From JAQUCI01 sp964553255 (GTDB lineage: Bacteria > Bacillota_I > Bacilli_A > Erysipelotrichales > Erysipelotrichaceae): a DNA stretch of 64,000 bases. The notes under the pieces are model-generated. The model was not told the DNA's origin and searched no databases. It saw only the letters and a program-made list of their open reading frames with translations. The position numbers and the translations under genes are program-made. Below, in pieces: positions 7,708 through 14,849 of this stretch. Within the stretch, counting starts at the first letter, position 1. Each line of letters begins with the position of its first letter. The stretch lies in assembly GCA_964553255.1 (NCBI GenBank), contig CAZKJS010000004.1, positions 1 to 64,000 of the forward strand, written 5' to 3'.

Positions 7708-8953
7708 TATCTTTACAATCTTAAGTTTTGAATTAAAAAGTATTCTAAGAAAAAAATCAGTTATCGTTACAACGATCATCATGGCTGGTTTTATCTTGAT
7801 CGCTACCAGTATTCCCACATTATTAGCTATCTTTAGTGATGATGAACCAGTTGATACTGGTAACACCCCCATATCAACAGTTGAAAATATCGGTTTTGTC
7901 TTTGAATCTGAAGCCTTGAGCGCAGATGAACTAGGCGCTTACTTCCAAAGTCAGCTCAATATCTATACCAGTGAAGAACAATTACAAGCCGCTATCAAAG
8001 ATGGAGTATTAACTAATGGCTATATCATTAAAGATGCTCAAAGTTTAACAAGTATCGTCCAAAACAAAGATATGTATAGTTATACCGATCAAATGTTAAT
8101 CAGTGCTATGCAAAATATCAATCGTAATAAAGCATTAACTGCCATGGGTATTGACCCTGTACAAGTTGATGCTGTATCGTATATGCCTATTGATCTTAAT
8201 GAGATTGTCTTAGGTAAAGACGCTTCTAATACTTTCTTATTATCATATATCCTAATGTTTGCGGTCTATATGTTAGTAATCATGTATGGTTCATTTGTGT
8301 CTACTTCAGTAGCGCGTGAAAAAGATAATCGCACAATGGAAATCTTGATCACCTCAACTTCTCCGAAAGCCTTGATCATTGGTAAAGTCTTCGCTAACGC
8401 TATCGGTGGATTGATCCAGTTTTCGATCATCATTGGTGTTGGTGTTATTGGTTATCTATTAAATCAAGCTAATTATCCCCAAGAGATCATCCAAATGTTG
8501 TTTGCTGGTCTGTCTTGGGATGCAACGGTTGTCTTCTTACTTTTCACAGCTGTTGGCTATACTTTGTATCTGTTTATCTATGCCTCTTTAGGATCACTTG
8601 TTTCTAAGGTTGAAGATATTGGATCAGCCACAACCCCTATTACTATGTTATTTATGGTCGCTTACTTCATGGCTGCCATTGCGATCAATATGCCCAAAGG
8701 AATCATTGTCAATATTGGCTCATTCATTCCCTTTACGGCTATCTTAGTTATGCCTATTCGCTATTTCTTAACATCAGTTCCTGTAATTGAGTTAATGATA
8801 TCGATCACTTTGATGGCTTTGACTTCTGTATTTTTAGCTTATGTCTCAATCAAGATATATCGCTTAGGTTCACTTAACTACGGTAATAAGATTTCCTTTA
8901 CAAAAGCCTTAAAGATGATCTTCTCAAAAGAGAATATCGATCTAACAGACTAA
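7700..8953 (+). CDS. ABC-2 type permease, NatB-like
   Basis: 417 aa. One membrane helix at about residues 20-42, a large extracytoplasmic domain (about 45-180), then five or six helices with the ABC-2 signature region VSTSVAREKDNRTMEILITS just after the second helix. This is the NatB/YhaP architecture. It overlaps the ATPase gene by 8 bases. Ile-ATC is nearly always preceded by a codon ending in G (TTG ATC, TCG ATC, GCG ATC), giving 15 GATC in 1,254 bp. A large terminator follows. Confidence 0.85.
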   Translation: MSSIFTILSFELKSILRKKSVIVTTIIMAGFILIATSIPTLLAIFSDDEPVDTGNTPISTVENIGFVFESEALSADELGAYFQSQLNIYTSEEQLQAAIKDGVLTNGYIIKDAQSLTSIVQNKDMYSYTDQMLISAMQNINRNKALTAMGIDPVQVDAVSYMPIDLNEIVLGKDASNTFLLSYILMFAVYMLVIMYGSFVSTSVAREKDNRTMEILITSTSPKALIIGKVFANAIGGLIQFSIIIGVGVIGYLLNQANYPQEIIQMLFAGLSWDATVVFLLFTAVGYTLYLFIYASLGSLVSKVEDIGSATTPITMLFMVAYFMAAIAINMPKGIIVNIGSFIPFTAILVMPIRYFLTSVPVIELMISITLMALTSVFLAYVSIKIYRLGSLNYGNKISFTKALKMIFSKENIDLTD

Positions 8954-8956
8954 GAT

Positions 8957-9008
8957 AAACCCCCACTTGTCCTTGATTAAGTTATAATATAGGTAAGTGG
9001 GGGTTTTT
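8957..9008 (+). terminator. terminator that overlaps the next gene's promoter and ribosome site
   Basis: A perfect 12-bp stem AAACCCCCACTT (8957-8968) and AAGTGGGGGTTT (8995-9006) with a 26-base loop and TTTTT directly before the ATG of the regulator at 9009. The loop holds TATAAT and the right arm holds the GGGGG ribosome site of the next gene. Confidence 0.75.
8983..8988 (+). promoter_or_regulatory. -10 element of the FNR-like gene
   Basis: TATAAT inside the terminator loop; no good -35 is seen 17 bases upstream. A start near 8995 would give an mRNA with a leader of about 14 bases that carries only the right hairpin arm. Confidence 0.5.
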
Positions 9009-9725
9009 ATGTTAAGTAAGCCAAATTGTCATCTATGTCAATTCAAAGATCTATGTATTAGACAAATACCTCTTTTTTCTTCATTAAGTGATGATGAATT
9101 GATCAAGATCTTTCCCCTTATTCAACATCATACCTATCAAAAAGGTGAGATATTGATCAATGATAAAGATCCTCTTGATTCACTAATACTGATCAATGAA
9201 GGAAAAGTAAAAGCCAGTAAATATTCATTTGATGGTAAAGAACAGATCTTACATGTTTTCTTTGCCAAAGATTTCTTTGGTGAACAATTCTTAACCAACG
9301 AAAGATCAAGTTATTATACAATCGAAGCTCTAACACAAGTAAAAATTTGTGTGTTAGCTAAAAAAGACTTTGATCAAATCGTGATCAAACATCCTGATAT
9401 TGCGACCAACTTGATTAGTCAACTATATAAACGCTTACGTAAACTTGAATCAACGATCTATCATCTTAATATCCGTAGTGTAGATAACAGAGTAAATGCC
9501 TTACTAATCAATTATACGGAAGAATATGGTCACTTAACGGCTAATGGAATAGTGATCGATCTTCCTTTAAGCCGTGAACAGATGGCCAATTATTTAGGAA
9601 TTACACGTGAGACTATTTCCCGTAAGCTAAGTCAACTTGAAAATGATAATATCATCCATACACTTAACCGCAAACAAATATTGATCAAAGATTTAATAAG
9701 ACTACAAGAGTTGATCACCGAATAA
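9009..9725 (+). CDS. Crp/Fnr-family regulator with an FNR-type cysteine set
   Basis: 238 aa: cyclic-nucleotide-binding-like beta barrel (about 20-130), dimer helix, and a C-terminal winged helix-turn-helix with LSREQMANYLGITRETISRKL (about 184-204). Cysteines at 7, 10 and 16 (CX2CX5C) plus Cys114 reproduce the spacing of the [4Fe-4S] ligands of E. coli FNR (20, 23, 29, 122), so oxygen or NO sensing by an Fe-S cluster is likely. ATG 9009 is used rather than GTG 8997 because GGGGG then sits at ribosome-site distance. Directly downstream is an FNR-box promoter driving a hemerythrin protein, its probable target. 15 GATC in this gene. Confidence 0.85.
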   Translation: MLSKPNCHLCQFKDLCIRQIPLFSSLSDDELIKIFPLIQHHTYQKGEILINDKDPLDSLILINEGKVKASKYSFDGKEQILHVFFAKDFFGEQFLTNERSSYYTIEALTQVKICVLAKKDFDQIVIKHPDIATNLISQLYKRLRKLESTIYHLNIRSVDNRVNALLINYTEEYGHLTANGIVIDLPLSREQMANYLGITRETISRKLSQLENDNIIHTLNRKQILIKDLIRLQELITE

Positions 9726-9727
9726 AA

Positions 9728-9741
9728 TTGATTTGGATCAC
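9728..9741 (+). promoter_or_regulatory. FNR box at -41.5
   Basis: TTGAT-TTGG-ATCAC matches the FNR consensus TTGATNNNNATCAA in 9 of 10 fixed positions. Its centre (9734.5) is 41.5 bases from the start predicted from the -10 at 9764-9769, the geometry of class II activated promoters. Confidence 0.7.
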
Positions 9742-9753
9742 ATTATTTATCTT

Positions 9754-9793
9754 TAACTGTTGGTATTATCTAAGAGTTAGATATTAACAGTTA
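9754..9793. repeat. 40-bp nested inverted repeat over the promoter start
   Basis: Outer arms TAACTGTT (9754-9761) and AACAGTTA (9786-9793) enclose inner arms ATCTAA (9768-9773) and TTAGAT (9777-9782). It spans the -10 and transcript start of the hemerythrin-sensor gene, so it may be a repressor operator. It has no T-run. Confidence 0.5.
9764..9769 (+). promoter_or_regulatory. -10 of the hemerythrin-sensor gene
   Basis: TATTAT; predicted start near 9776. No consensus -35 is present, as expected if FNR supplies activation. Confidence 0.6.
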
Positions 9794-9813
9794 CCATAGT
9801 AAAGGAGAAATAC

Positions 9814-10998
9814 ATGAGTAAAGAAATCAATAATAGCGTTTATCGTCAAAAGATCATTGGTGATCTTATCAGACAACTACACGATGGTGTTGAATTCGAA
9901 ATCGTTAAACAACAGTTTGAAGAGGCTTTTGATGGTATCTCATCAGAAGAGATAGCTCAAGCTGAACAAGCCTTGATCAATGAAGGACTACCTGTTGAAG
10001 AGGTTCAAAGACTATGTGATGTTCATGCGGCGGTATTTAAAGGATCAATATCGGATATTCATAAAACAACCATCCCCGCTGATATTCCAGGTCATCCAAT
10101 CAATATTTTAGTCTTAGAGAATAAAGCGATCAAGAAGGTACTGAATCAGATAATGTTACACTATGAAGATCAAGACCTTTTAGCTAAAGAACTTGAAATG
10201 CTCACTGCGATCGATCTTCACTATACTAAAAAAGAAACACTGATCTTCCCCTATCTAGAGAAATATGGCATTACCGGACCTACCAAGGTCATGTGGGGTG
10301 TGGATAATGAGATCAAGACCGATCTTAAAGCGATGATCAAGACTCTTGCGAAAGGTGAAACAGTCGCTTATGAATGGATTGAACATCTTATAAGTAGAAT
10401 TGAAGAAATGATCTTTAAAGAAGAAAGTATCATGGTCCCAATGTTAGTTGACAATTTAACTGATCAAGATTGGCTCGCTTTAGCCAATGATAATCATGAG
10501 TTAGGTTTCGCCTTAATCCAATACGTACCCAAATGGAGTCCACTTACAAAAACGGAAGACTCTTTTGAACCAGAAATAACTCAAGGAGAAATCCAACTTG
10601 GCAGTGGCCATTTAAAGATTGAAGAATTGGTTGGCATGTTAAATAGCCTACCAATCGATATCACCTTTGTGGATAAAGATAACAATGTTAAATACTTCTC
10701 CCAGGGAAGTGAAAGAGTCTTTGCAAGAGCTAAATCGATCATCGGTCGTAAGGTTATCAATTGCCATCCCCCAGCAAGTGTCCATATTGTCGAGAATATT
10801 ATCGAAGACTTGCGAAATGGACGTAAAGATCATGAAGACTTCTGGATAAATATGAAAGACAAATATGTCTATATCCGCTACTTTGCGGTAAGAGATGAAA
10901 ACAAAGAATTTCTGGGTGTCTTAGAAGTAACTCAAGACATTAAACCAATCCAAGCCTTAACAGGTGAGAAACGATTAGTAGATGATAAGGGTGTTTAA
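9814..10998 (+). CDS. DUF438-hemerythrin-PAS protein
   Basis: 394 aa in three parts: a DUF438 domain (about 1-75, ending in the CDVHAAVFKG motif), a hemerythrin HHE domain (about 85-225) with candidate di-iron ligands in HPINILVLENK, EMLTAIDLHYTKKE and EEMIFKEES, and a C-terminal PAS domain (about 270-385, LPIDITFVDKDNNVKYFSQG). Proteins of this build bind O2 or NO or repair Fe-S centres and are typical of anaerobes; the exact role is inferred. AAGGAG precedes the ATG. An FNR box at -41.5 makes it a direct candidate target of the upstream FNR-like regulator. Confidence 0.85.
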   Translation: MSKEINNSVYRQKIIGDLIRQLHDGVEFEIVKQQFEEAFDGISSEEIAQAEQALINEGLPVEEVQRLCDVHAAVFKGSISDIHKTTIPADIPGHPINILVLENKAIKKVLNQIMLHYEDQDLLAKELEMLTAIDLHYTKKETLIFPYLEKYGITGPTKVMWGVDNEIKTDLKAMIKTLAKGETVAYEWIEHLISRIEEMIFKEESIMVPMLVDNLTDQDWLALANDNHELGFALIQYVPKWSPLTKTEDSFEPEITQGEIQLGSGHLKIEELVGMLNSLPIDITFVDKDNNVKYFSQGSERVFARAKSIIGRKVINCHPPASVHIVENIIEDLRNGRKDHEDFWINMKDKYVYIRYFAVRDENKEFLGVLEVTQDIKPIQALTGEKRLVDDKGV

Positions 10999-11010
10999 AA
11001 CACCCTTTTT
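10987..11010 (+). terminator. terminator overlapping the hemerythrin-sensor stop codon
   Basis: AAGGGTGTTT and AAACACCCTT with a very short central loop that includes the TAA stop, then TTTTTT. Confidence 0.8.
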
Positions 11011-11048
11011 TGATGTTTAATACTCTTATGATCGTCCATTTGATAGTA

Positions 11049-11054
11049 TATAAT
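11049..11054 (+). promoter_or_regulatory. candidate -10 for the hydrolase-maturase pair
   Basis: TATAAT 22 bases before the AGAAGGAGG-preceded ATG at 11077. The -35 position (11026-11031) reads TTATGA, so the promoter is weak or activated. Confidence 0.4.
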
Positions 11055-11076
11055 AAAAACAGAAGGAGGTATTTAT

Positions 11077-11841
11077 ATGTGGGATACGTTTAAAACTGAT
11101 GCACACGATAGTATGATGTGTGAAGTAATCAGTATTCAAGGTTATAATTCTGACTATATCCACGCTTACCTAGCACGTCCTATGGGAGATGGACCATTTC
11201 CTGGCGTTGTACTAATTCCTCATCGTCCTGGATGGGATGAATTCTATCGTGAAGCAGCTCGTCGTTTTGCTCAACATGGTTTCGCGACTATCTGTCCTGA
11301 TCTGTATTGTCGCTTTGGCCACGGCACACCAAGTGAAGTGGCCACCATAGCTAATAGTCAAGGTGGTGTAGCTGATGATTGTTTCTTAGGTGATTGCCAA
11401 GGGGCTATGGATTACATTCGTAATCAAACCTATGCCAATCAAAAAGTCGGTGTCATTGGCACCTGTTCTGGTGGTCGTCATGCTTATCTGGCCGCTTGTC
11501 GCTTAGATAATGTTGATGCTGTTGTTGATTGTTGGGGAGGAAAGATCGTCGCCAAAAAAAGCGACTTATCACCACAACAACCAGTAGCTCCCCTTGATTA
11601 TAGTGAAGGGCTTAACTGTCCTATCTTGGGTATCTTTGGTAATGATGATAAATCACCTTCACCAGATGATGTTAATGTATTGGAAGAAAGATTAAAACAA
11701 TTAAATAAAGACTATGACTTCTATCGCTATGATGGTTGTGGTCATGGCTTCTGGTATCATCATACCGATCGTTATCGCCCCACCCAAGCCATGGATTCAT
11801 GGGAAAAAGTTTTGACCTTCTTTACAAAAAACTTACGATAA
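11077..11841 (+). CDS. dienelactone hydrolase family protein
   Basis: 254 aa with the alpha/beta hydrolase fold of the DLH family: GVVLIPHRPGW (about 43-53), nucleophile elbow GVIGTCSGG with Cys130, acid in FGNDDKSPSPDD, and His in GCGHGFWYHH. The Cys nucleophile is the mark of dienelactone-hydrolase-like enzymes. AGAAGGAGG precedes the start. The stop TAA abuts the ATG of the radical SAM gene, so the two are coupled. A role in aromatic breakdown is not supported by any neighbour; many DLH-family proteins have other ester or thioester substrates. Confidence 0.8.
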   Translation: MWDTFKTDAHDSMMCEVISIQGYNSDYIHAYLARPMGDGPFPGVVLIPHRPGWDEFYREAARRFAQHGFATICPDLYCRFGHGTPSEVATIANSQGGVADDCFLGDCQGAMDYIRNQTYANQKVGVIGTCSGGRHAYLAACRLDNVDAVVDCWGGKIVAKKSDLSPQQPVAPLDYSEGLNCPILGIFGNDDKSPSPDDVNVLEERLKQLNKDYDFYRYDGCGHGFWYHHTDRYRPTQAMDSWEKVLTFFTKNLR

Positions 11842-12990
11842 ATGACTACTAAACGATCTTTTGTCCTCATGGCTAAACCTATTGGATCATCATGCAATAT
11901 GATGTGTGATTATTGTTATTATCGAATAGTTGATAAAAAACCTGCCATGATGAGTGATGAAACCCTAGAACTATTTATCCACAAGTATATTGATGAAAGC
12001 CCTGGACCAATTGTTCAATTCTTTTGGCATGGTGGTGAACCAACTTTAGCTGGTATCCCCTTTTATCAAAAAGCACTAGCTCTTCAGAAAAAATATCTAC
12101 CAACTGGTTGGCAGATTTGGAATAATATTCAAACCAATGGTTTAGCTTTAACTGATACGTGGTGTGCGTTTTTGGCTGAGAATAATTTTGATGTTGGTTT
12201 AAGCATTGATGGCGATCAAGAGTCTCATAACTTTTATCGTCATGATCTTGATGGCATAGATACTTATCAAAAAATAGTGTCCAATATCAAGCTTCTTCAA
12301 AGCTATCATGTACAACCTGATCTATTATGTACGATCAATGCTCATAATGTTAAAAAACCCTTGGCCGTTTATCATGCATTAAAATCCCTAAATACCGGTT
12401 GGATCCAATTTATCCCTATTATCGAGATTGATGAACAAGGTAAACTAACTAAAGAATCAATCTCAACTAGTGATTATGGAACATTTCTTAGTACCATCTT
12501 TGATGAGTGGATCGTAAATGATCTTGGTAAAGTACAGATTCAAAGCTTTGCGGACATGGAACTTGTTTATAACCAAAAGCCACCCACTGTCTGTCAAACA
12601 TCTAAGACTTGTGGTAATGTCTTAGTTATTGAAAATGATGGTTCATTATATGCTTGTGATCACTTCGTTAGTGATGATTATTTCTTGGGAAATATCCAAC
12701 ATGTTGGCTTACAAGAAATACTACGATCAACATTTCAAACCGATTTTGGTCAGTTAAAAGCTGAATTGCCTGAGCTATGTAATAGTTGTCGATGGCTTAA
12801 GTATTGTTACGGGGGCTGTCCTAAGAATCGTTTAAAACATGATGATAAAGAAAAGATCTATCATTTGTGTGAAGGTAAAAGAGCCTTCTTTAGACACATT
12901 GATAAACCATTCAATCGTTATATGATCCTACGTAATAAAGGATTTGAATCAGATAAGATAATGAATGAGATCAAAAAAGAATATTATTAA
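11842..12990 (+). CDS. radical SAM/SPASM protein, anaerobic sulfatase-maturase-like
   Basis: 382 aa. Radical SAM motif CNMMCDYC (Cys18, 22, 25, CX3CX2C) binds the SAM [4Fe-4S] cluster; WHGGEPTL follows. The SPASM half has the Cys series seen in anSME enzymes: VCQTSKTCGN, LYACDHF, LCNSCRWLKYCYGGCPKNR and LCEG. anSMEs convert a Cys or Ser in sulfatases to formylglycine. No sulfatase is in the window, so the client may be elsewhere or different; the upstream DLH-like gene with an active-site Cys is immediately coupled (TAA-ATG). Family assignment is solid, client unknown. Confidence 0.85.
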   Translation: MTTKRSFVLMAKPIGSSCNMMCDYCYYRIVDKKPAMMSDETLELFIHKYIDESPGPIVQFFWHGGEPTLAGIPFYQKALALQKKYLPTGWQIWNNIQTNGLALTDTWCAFLAENNFDVGLSIDGDQESHNFYRHDLDGIDTYQKIVSNIKLLQSYHVQPDLLCTINAHNVKKPLAVYHALKSLNTGWIQFIPIIEIDEQGKLTKESISTSDYGTFLSTIFDEWIVNDLGKVQIQSFADMELVYNQKPPTVCQTSKTCGNVLVIENDGSLYACDHFVSDDYFLGNIQHVGLQEILRSTFQTDFGQLKAELPELCNSCRWLKYCYGGCPKNRLKHDDKEKIYHLCEGKRAFFRHIDKPFNRYMILRNKGFESDKIMNEIKKEYY

Positions 12991-13020
12991 AGCCGAGTAA
13001 CGATTGTTTACTCGGCTTTT
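12989..13020. terminator. bidirectional terminator between convergent genes
   Basis: Perfect 12-bp stem AAAGCCGAGTAA (12989-13000) and TTACTCGGCTTT with a 7-base loop; TTTT on the plus side, a shorter T-rich tract on the minus side. Confidence 0.85.
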
Positions 13021-13579
13021 ATGATAATTTTTCTACTTGTCTTTCAAAAGCTCTTAAATGATTTACTGAGCCATTCATCAAAGCTTCAAAAACATCTCTA
13101 ACATCATCTGGTAAATCATATTCTAAGAATAATTCATACATAGCGATATTGTTAATCTCTGCTAAAACACCTGTTTCAGCTGCACTAAGCAAGGTCTCTG
13201 GTATAACTAGCTGACTACTTGATTGATCAGTTGGGAAAGTCGTATTACTGGTGTCATAAAGCTCTTTTAACAAATCTAAATGTGTTAATTCTGATTTTGC
13301 TATATTACTATAGGGTCTATCGATATCAAATTTATCCATGATCGCTACATATTCACTGTGTGCTAGATATTCATCTTGAGCAGCATAGTTCAACATATCA
13401 TCGATCGTTAGTTCCGTGTCATCAAACGCCCCTAATGCTCCATATCCTTCTGTTTGTAAAACCACTTGCTCTTCTGATTTTGCTGGATCAGTTGCGGATA
13501 GTGTATAGACAACCATTAAGGTTGTCGTCAACACTAATCCGCTTATGATCAATGTCATGATACTTTTACTTTTAAACAT
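13019..13579 (-). CDS. secreted or membrane-anchored DUF2202 ferritin-like protein
   Basis: 186 aa. An N-terminal membrane helix (about 7-28) is followed by a four-helix DUF2202 domain: MLNYAAQDEYLAHSEY, AKSELTHLDLLKELY, ETGVLAEINNIAMYEL, MNGSVNHLRAFER. The E, ExxH, E and xxxH pattern resembles ferritin-like di-iron ligands, though the last helix has Ser instead of Glu before xxH. Function is not established; redox or metal handling at the cell surface is plausible. It follows the 125-aa secreted gene by 6 bases in one operon facing away from the two-component system. Confidence 0.8.
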   Translation of the reverse strand: MFKSKSIMTLIISGLVLTTTLMVVYTLSATDPAKSEEQVVLQTEGYGALGAFDDTELTIDDMLNYAAQDEYLAHSEYVAIMDKFDIDRPYSNIAKSELTHLDLLKELYDTSNTTFPTDQSSSQLVIPETLLSAAETGVLAEINNIAMYELFLEYDLPDDVRDVFEALMNGSVNHLRAFERQVEKLS

Positions 13580-13585
13580 TACTTA

Positions 13586-13963
13586 TTATTCACTAACGTT
13601 TTTGTTAAGACGGCCATTGGCTCTAGCTTGTAGTTGTGGCATACTACCATCACACGTACCATCAGTTAGTTGCTGTCTGGCTTCAATTCTTTCTTGAGCA
13701 AATTCATTAGTGCTTTGATTTAAACGAGCACGCTTCATTTCACCAGCAAATGTACCATCACCTAGTTGTTCTCTAAGTTCAGCTCTTTCTTGAGCGAACG
13801 CGCTATCTTCTTGGGCTAAACGAATGCGATCCATTCTTTGTTCATCAGTACATACAGCATCACCTCGTACATCTTGATTGCCATAATAGGCGAAGGCACT
13901 TACGGTTGTGGCTGACATTAGTAATATAGCCGTTAATAAAAATATTCCTTTTTTGAAGTTCAT
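13586..13963 (-). CDS. small secreted protein with two internal repeats, 125 aa
   Basis: Signal peptide MNFKKGIFLLTAILLMSA with likely cleavage after VSAFA. The mature part carries two related units of about 38 residues: FAQERAELREQLGDGTFAGEM and, 37 residues on, FAQERIEARQQLTDGTCDGSM, and a weaker first copy. Charged, Gln- and Arg-rich, with Cys in two units. I do not recognise the family. AAAGGAAAC precedes ATG 13963. First gene of the operon with the DUF2202 protein; its promoter faces a motif shared with the divergent two-component operon. Confidence 0.75.
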   Translation of the reverse strand: MNFKKGIFLLTAILLMSATTVSAFAYYGNQDVRGDAVCTDEQRMDRIRLAQEDSAFAQERAELREQLGDGTFAGEMKRARLNQSTNEFAQERIEARQQLTDGTCDGSMPQLQARANGRLNKNVSE

Positions 13964-14015
13964 AATTTGTTTCCTTTCTTAAACCGGTTGGTTTATGGTT
14001 ATAGAATATAAGAAA

Positions 14016-14034
14016 GTTATGACGATTTTATGTC
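14016..14034 (-). promoter_or_regulatory. candidate response-regulator site, copy facing the secreted-protein operon
   Basis: On the minus strand: GACATAAAATCGTCATAAC, two GNCATAA units 11 bases apart. It precedes TATATT (minus, 14005-14010). The same motif faces the other way at 14094-14112. Confidence 0.6.
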
Positions 14035-14093
14035 TTTTATATAACAAATTCAGAAATTTTATCCAAACGTTTTAGTTATGATATGATGATATT

Positions 14094-14125
14094 GACATAA
14101 AATTGCCATAAATTAGCCATATAAT
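14094..14125 (+). promoter_or_regulatory. candidate response-regulator site and promoter of the two-component operon
   Basis: GACATAAAATTGCCATAAA (14094-14112) and then TATAAT (14120-14125). Around it are three 6-base units, TTGACA, TTGCCA and TAGCCA, each 11 bases apart, the repeat spacing typical of PhoB/PhoP-type regulators. There is no proper -35 at 17 bases. AAAAGGAGG and the ATG follow. Confidence 0.65.
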
Positions 14126-14144
14126 ACTATAAAAGGAGGATTTT

Positions 14145-14849
14145 ATGAAAATCCTGATCGCTGATGATAACAAGCAAATCACTTCCATCCTATCTCAATA
14201 CGCCGAAAAAGAAGGATATGAAGTTGAAACAGCTGAAGATGGACAAGAAGTCCTCGATAAGTTTGATGATGAATCCATTAATCTTATCTTATTAGATGTA
14301 ATGATGCCTAAAATCGATGGCTTTGAAGTCTGTCGTTTAATACGTGAAAAGTCGATGGTTCCTATAATCATGATCACCGCTCGATCAGAAGACTTTGAAA
14401 AGATCATGGGGTTAGATATTGGCGCTGATGATTATATCATTAAGCCTTTTTCTCCATCCGAGGTCATGGCACGGGTACGAGCAATATTAAGAAGACTAGC
14501 TCAAGATAGTCCCTCAACGAAAAATGTGCTACAAATAGATAATCTGGTAATCGATCTAACATCTTATTTAGTAAAAATTGATGGTACCGAAGTTAAACTC
14601 ACTAAAAAAGAAATTGAACTCTTATGGACATTAGCATCAACCCGCAATAAGGTGTTTACTCGTGATAATCTATTAAATAGTCTTTGGGGTTATGATTATT
14701 ATGGTGAATCACGAACAGTCGATACCCATATAAAAAGACTGAGAGCTAAGCTTGAAGAATATCCCCATCCTAAATGGGACATAACGACCATCTGGGGAGT
14801 TGGCTATAAATTTGAGGAGTTAGATAATGAAAAAAAAGATAACACTTAA
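14145..14849 (+). CDS. OmpR/PhoB-family response regulator
   Basis: 234 aa. Receiver domain with acidic pocket ADDN (residues 6-9), phospho-acceptor Asp51 in LLLDVMMP, Thr78 and Lys100; C-terminal winged helix (about 130-228) with the YYGESRTVDTHIKRLR recognition region. AAAAGGAGG precedes the start. It overlaps the kinase gene by 23 bases. Tandem 11-bp repeats in the shared promoter region suggest it controls both itself and the divergent secreted-protein operon. Confidence 0.9.
   Translation: MKILIADDNKQITSILSQYAEKEGYEVETAEDGQEVLDKFDDESINLILLDVMMPKIDGFEVCRLIREKSMVPIIMITARSEDFEKIMGLDIGADDYIIKPFSPSEVMARVRAILRRLAQDSPSTKNVLQIDNLVIDLTSYLVKIDGTEVKLTKKEIELLWTLASTRNKVFTRDNLLNSLWGYDYYGESRTVDTHIKRLRAKLEEYPHPKWDITTIWGVGYKFEELDNEKKDNT

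Noticed and set aside
13586..13963. The 125-aa repeat protein as a RiPP precursor for the radical SAM enzyme
   Set aside because: It is on the other strand, behind a bidirectional terminator, in an operon with DUF2202 and with its own promoter motif; the SAM enzyme has anSME, not peptide-maturase, features.
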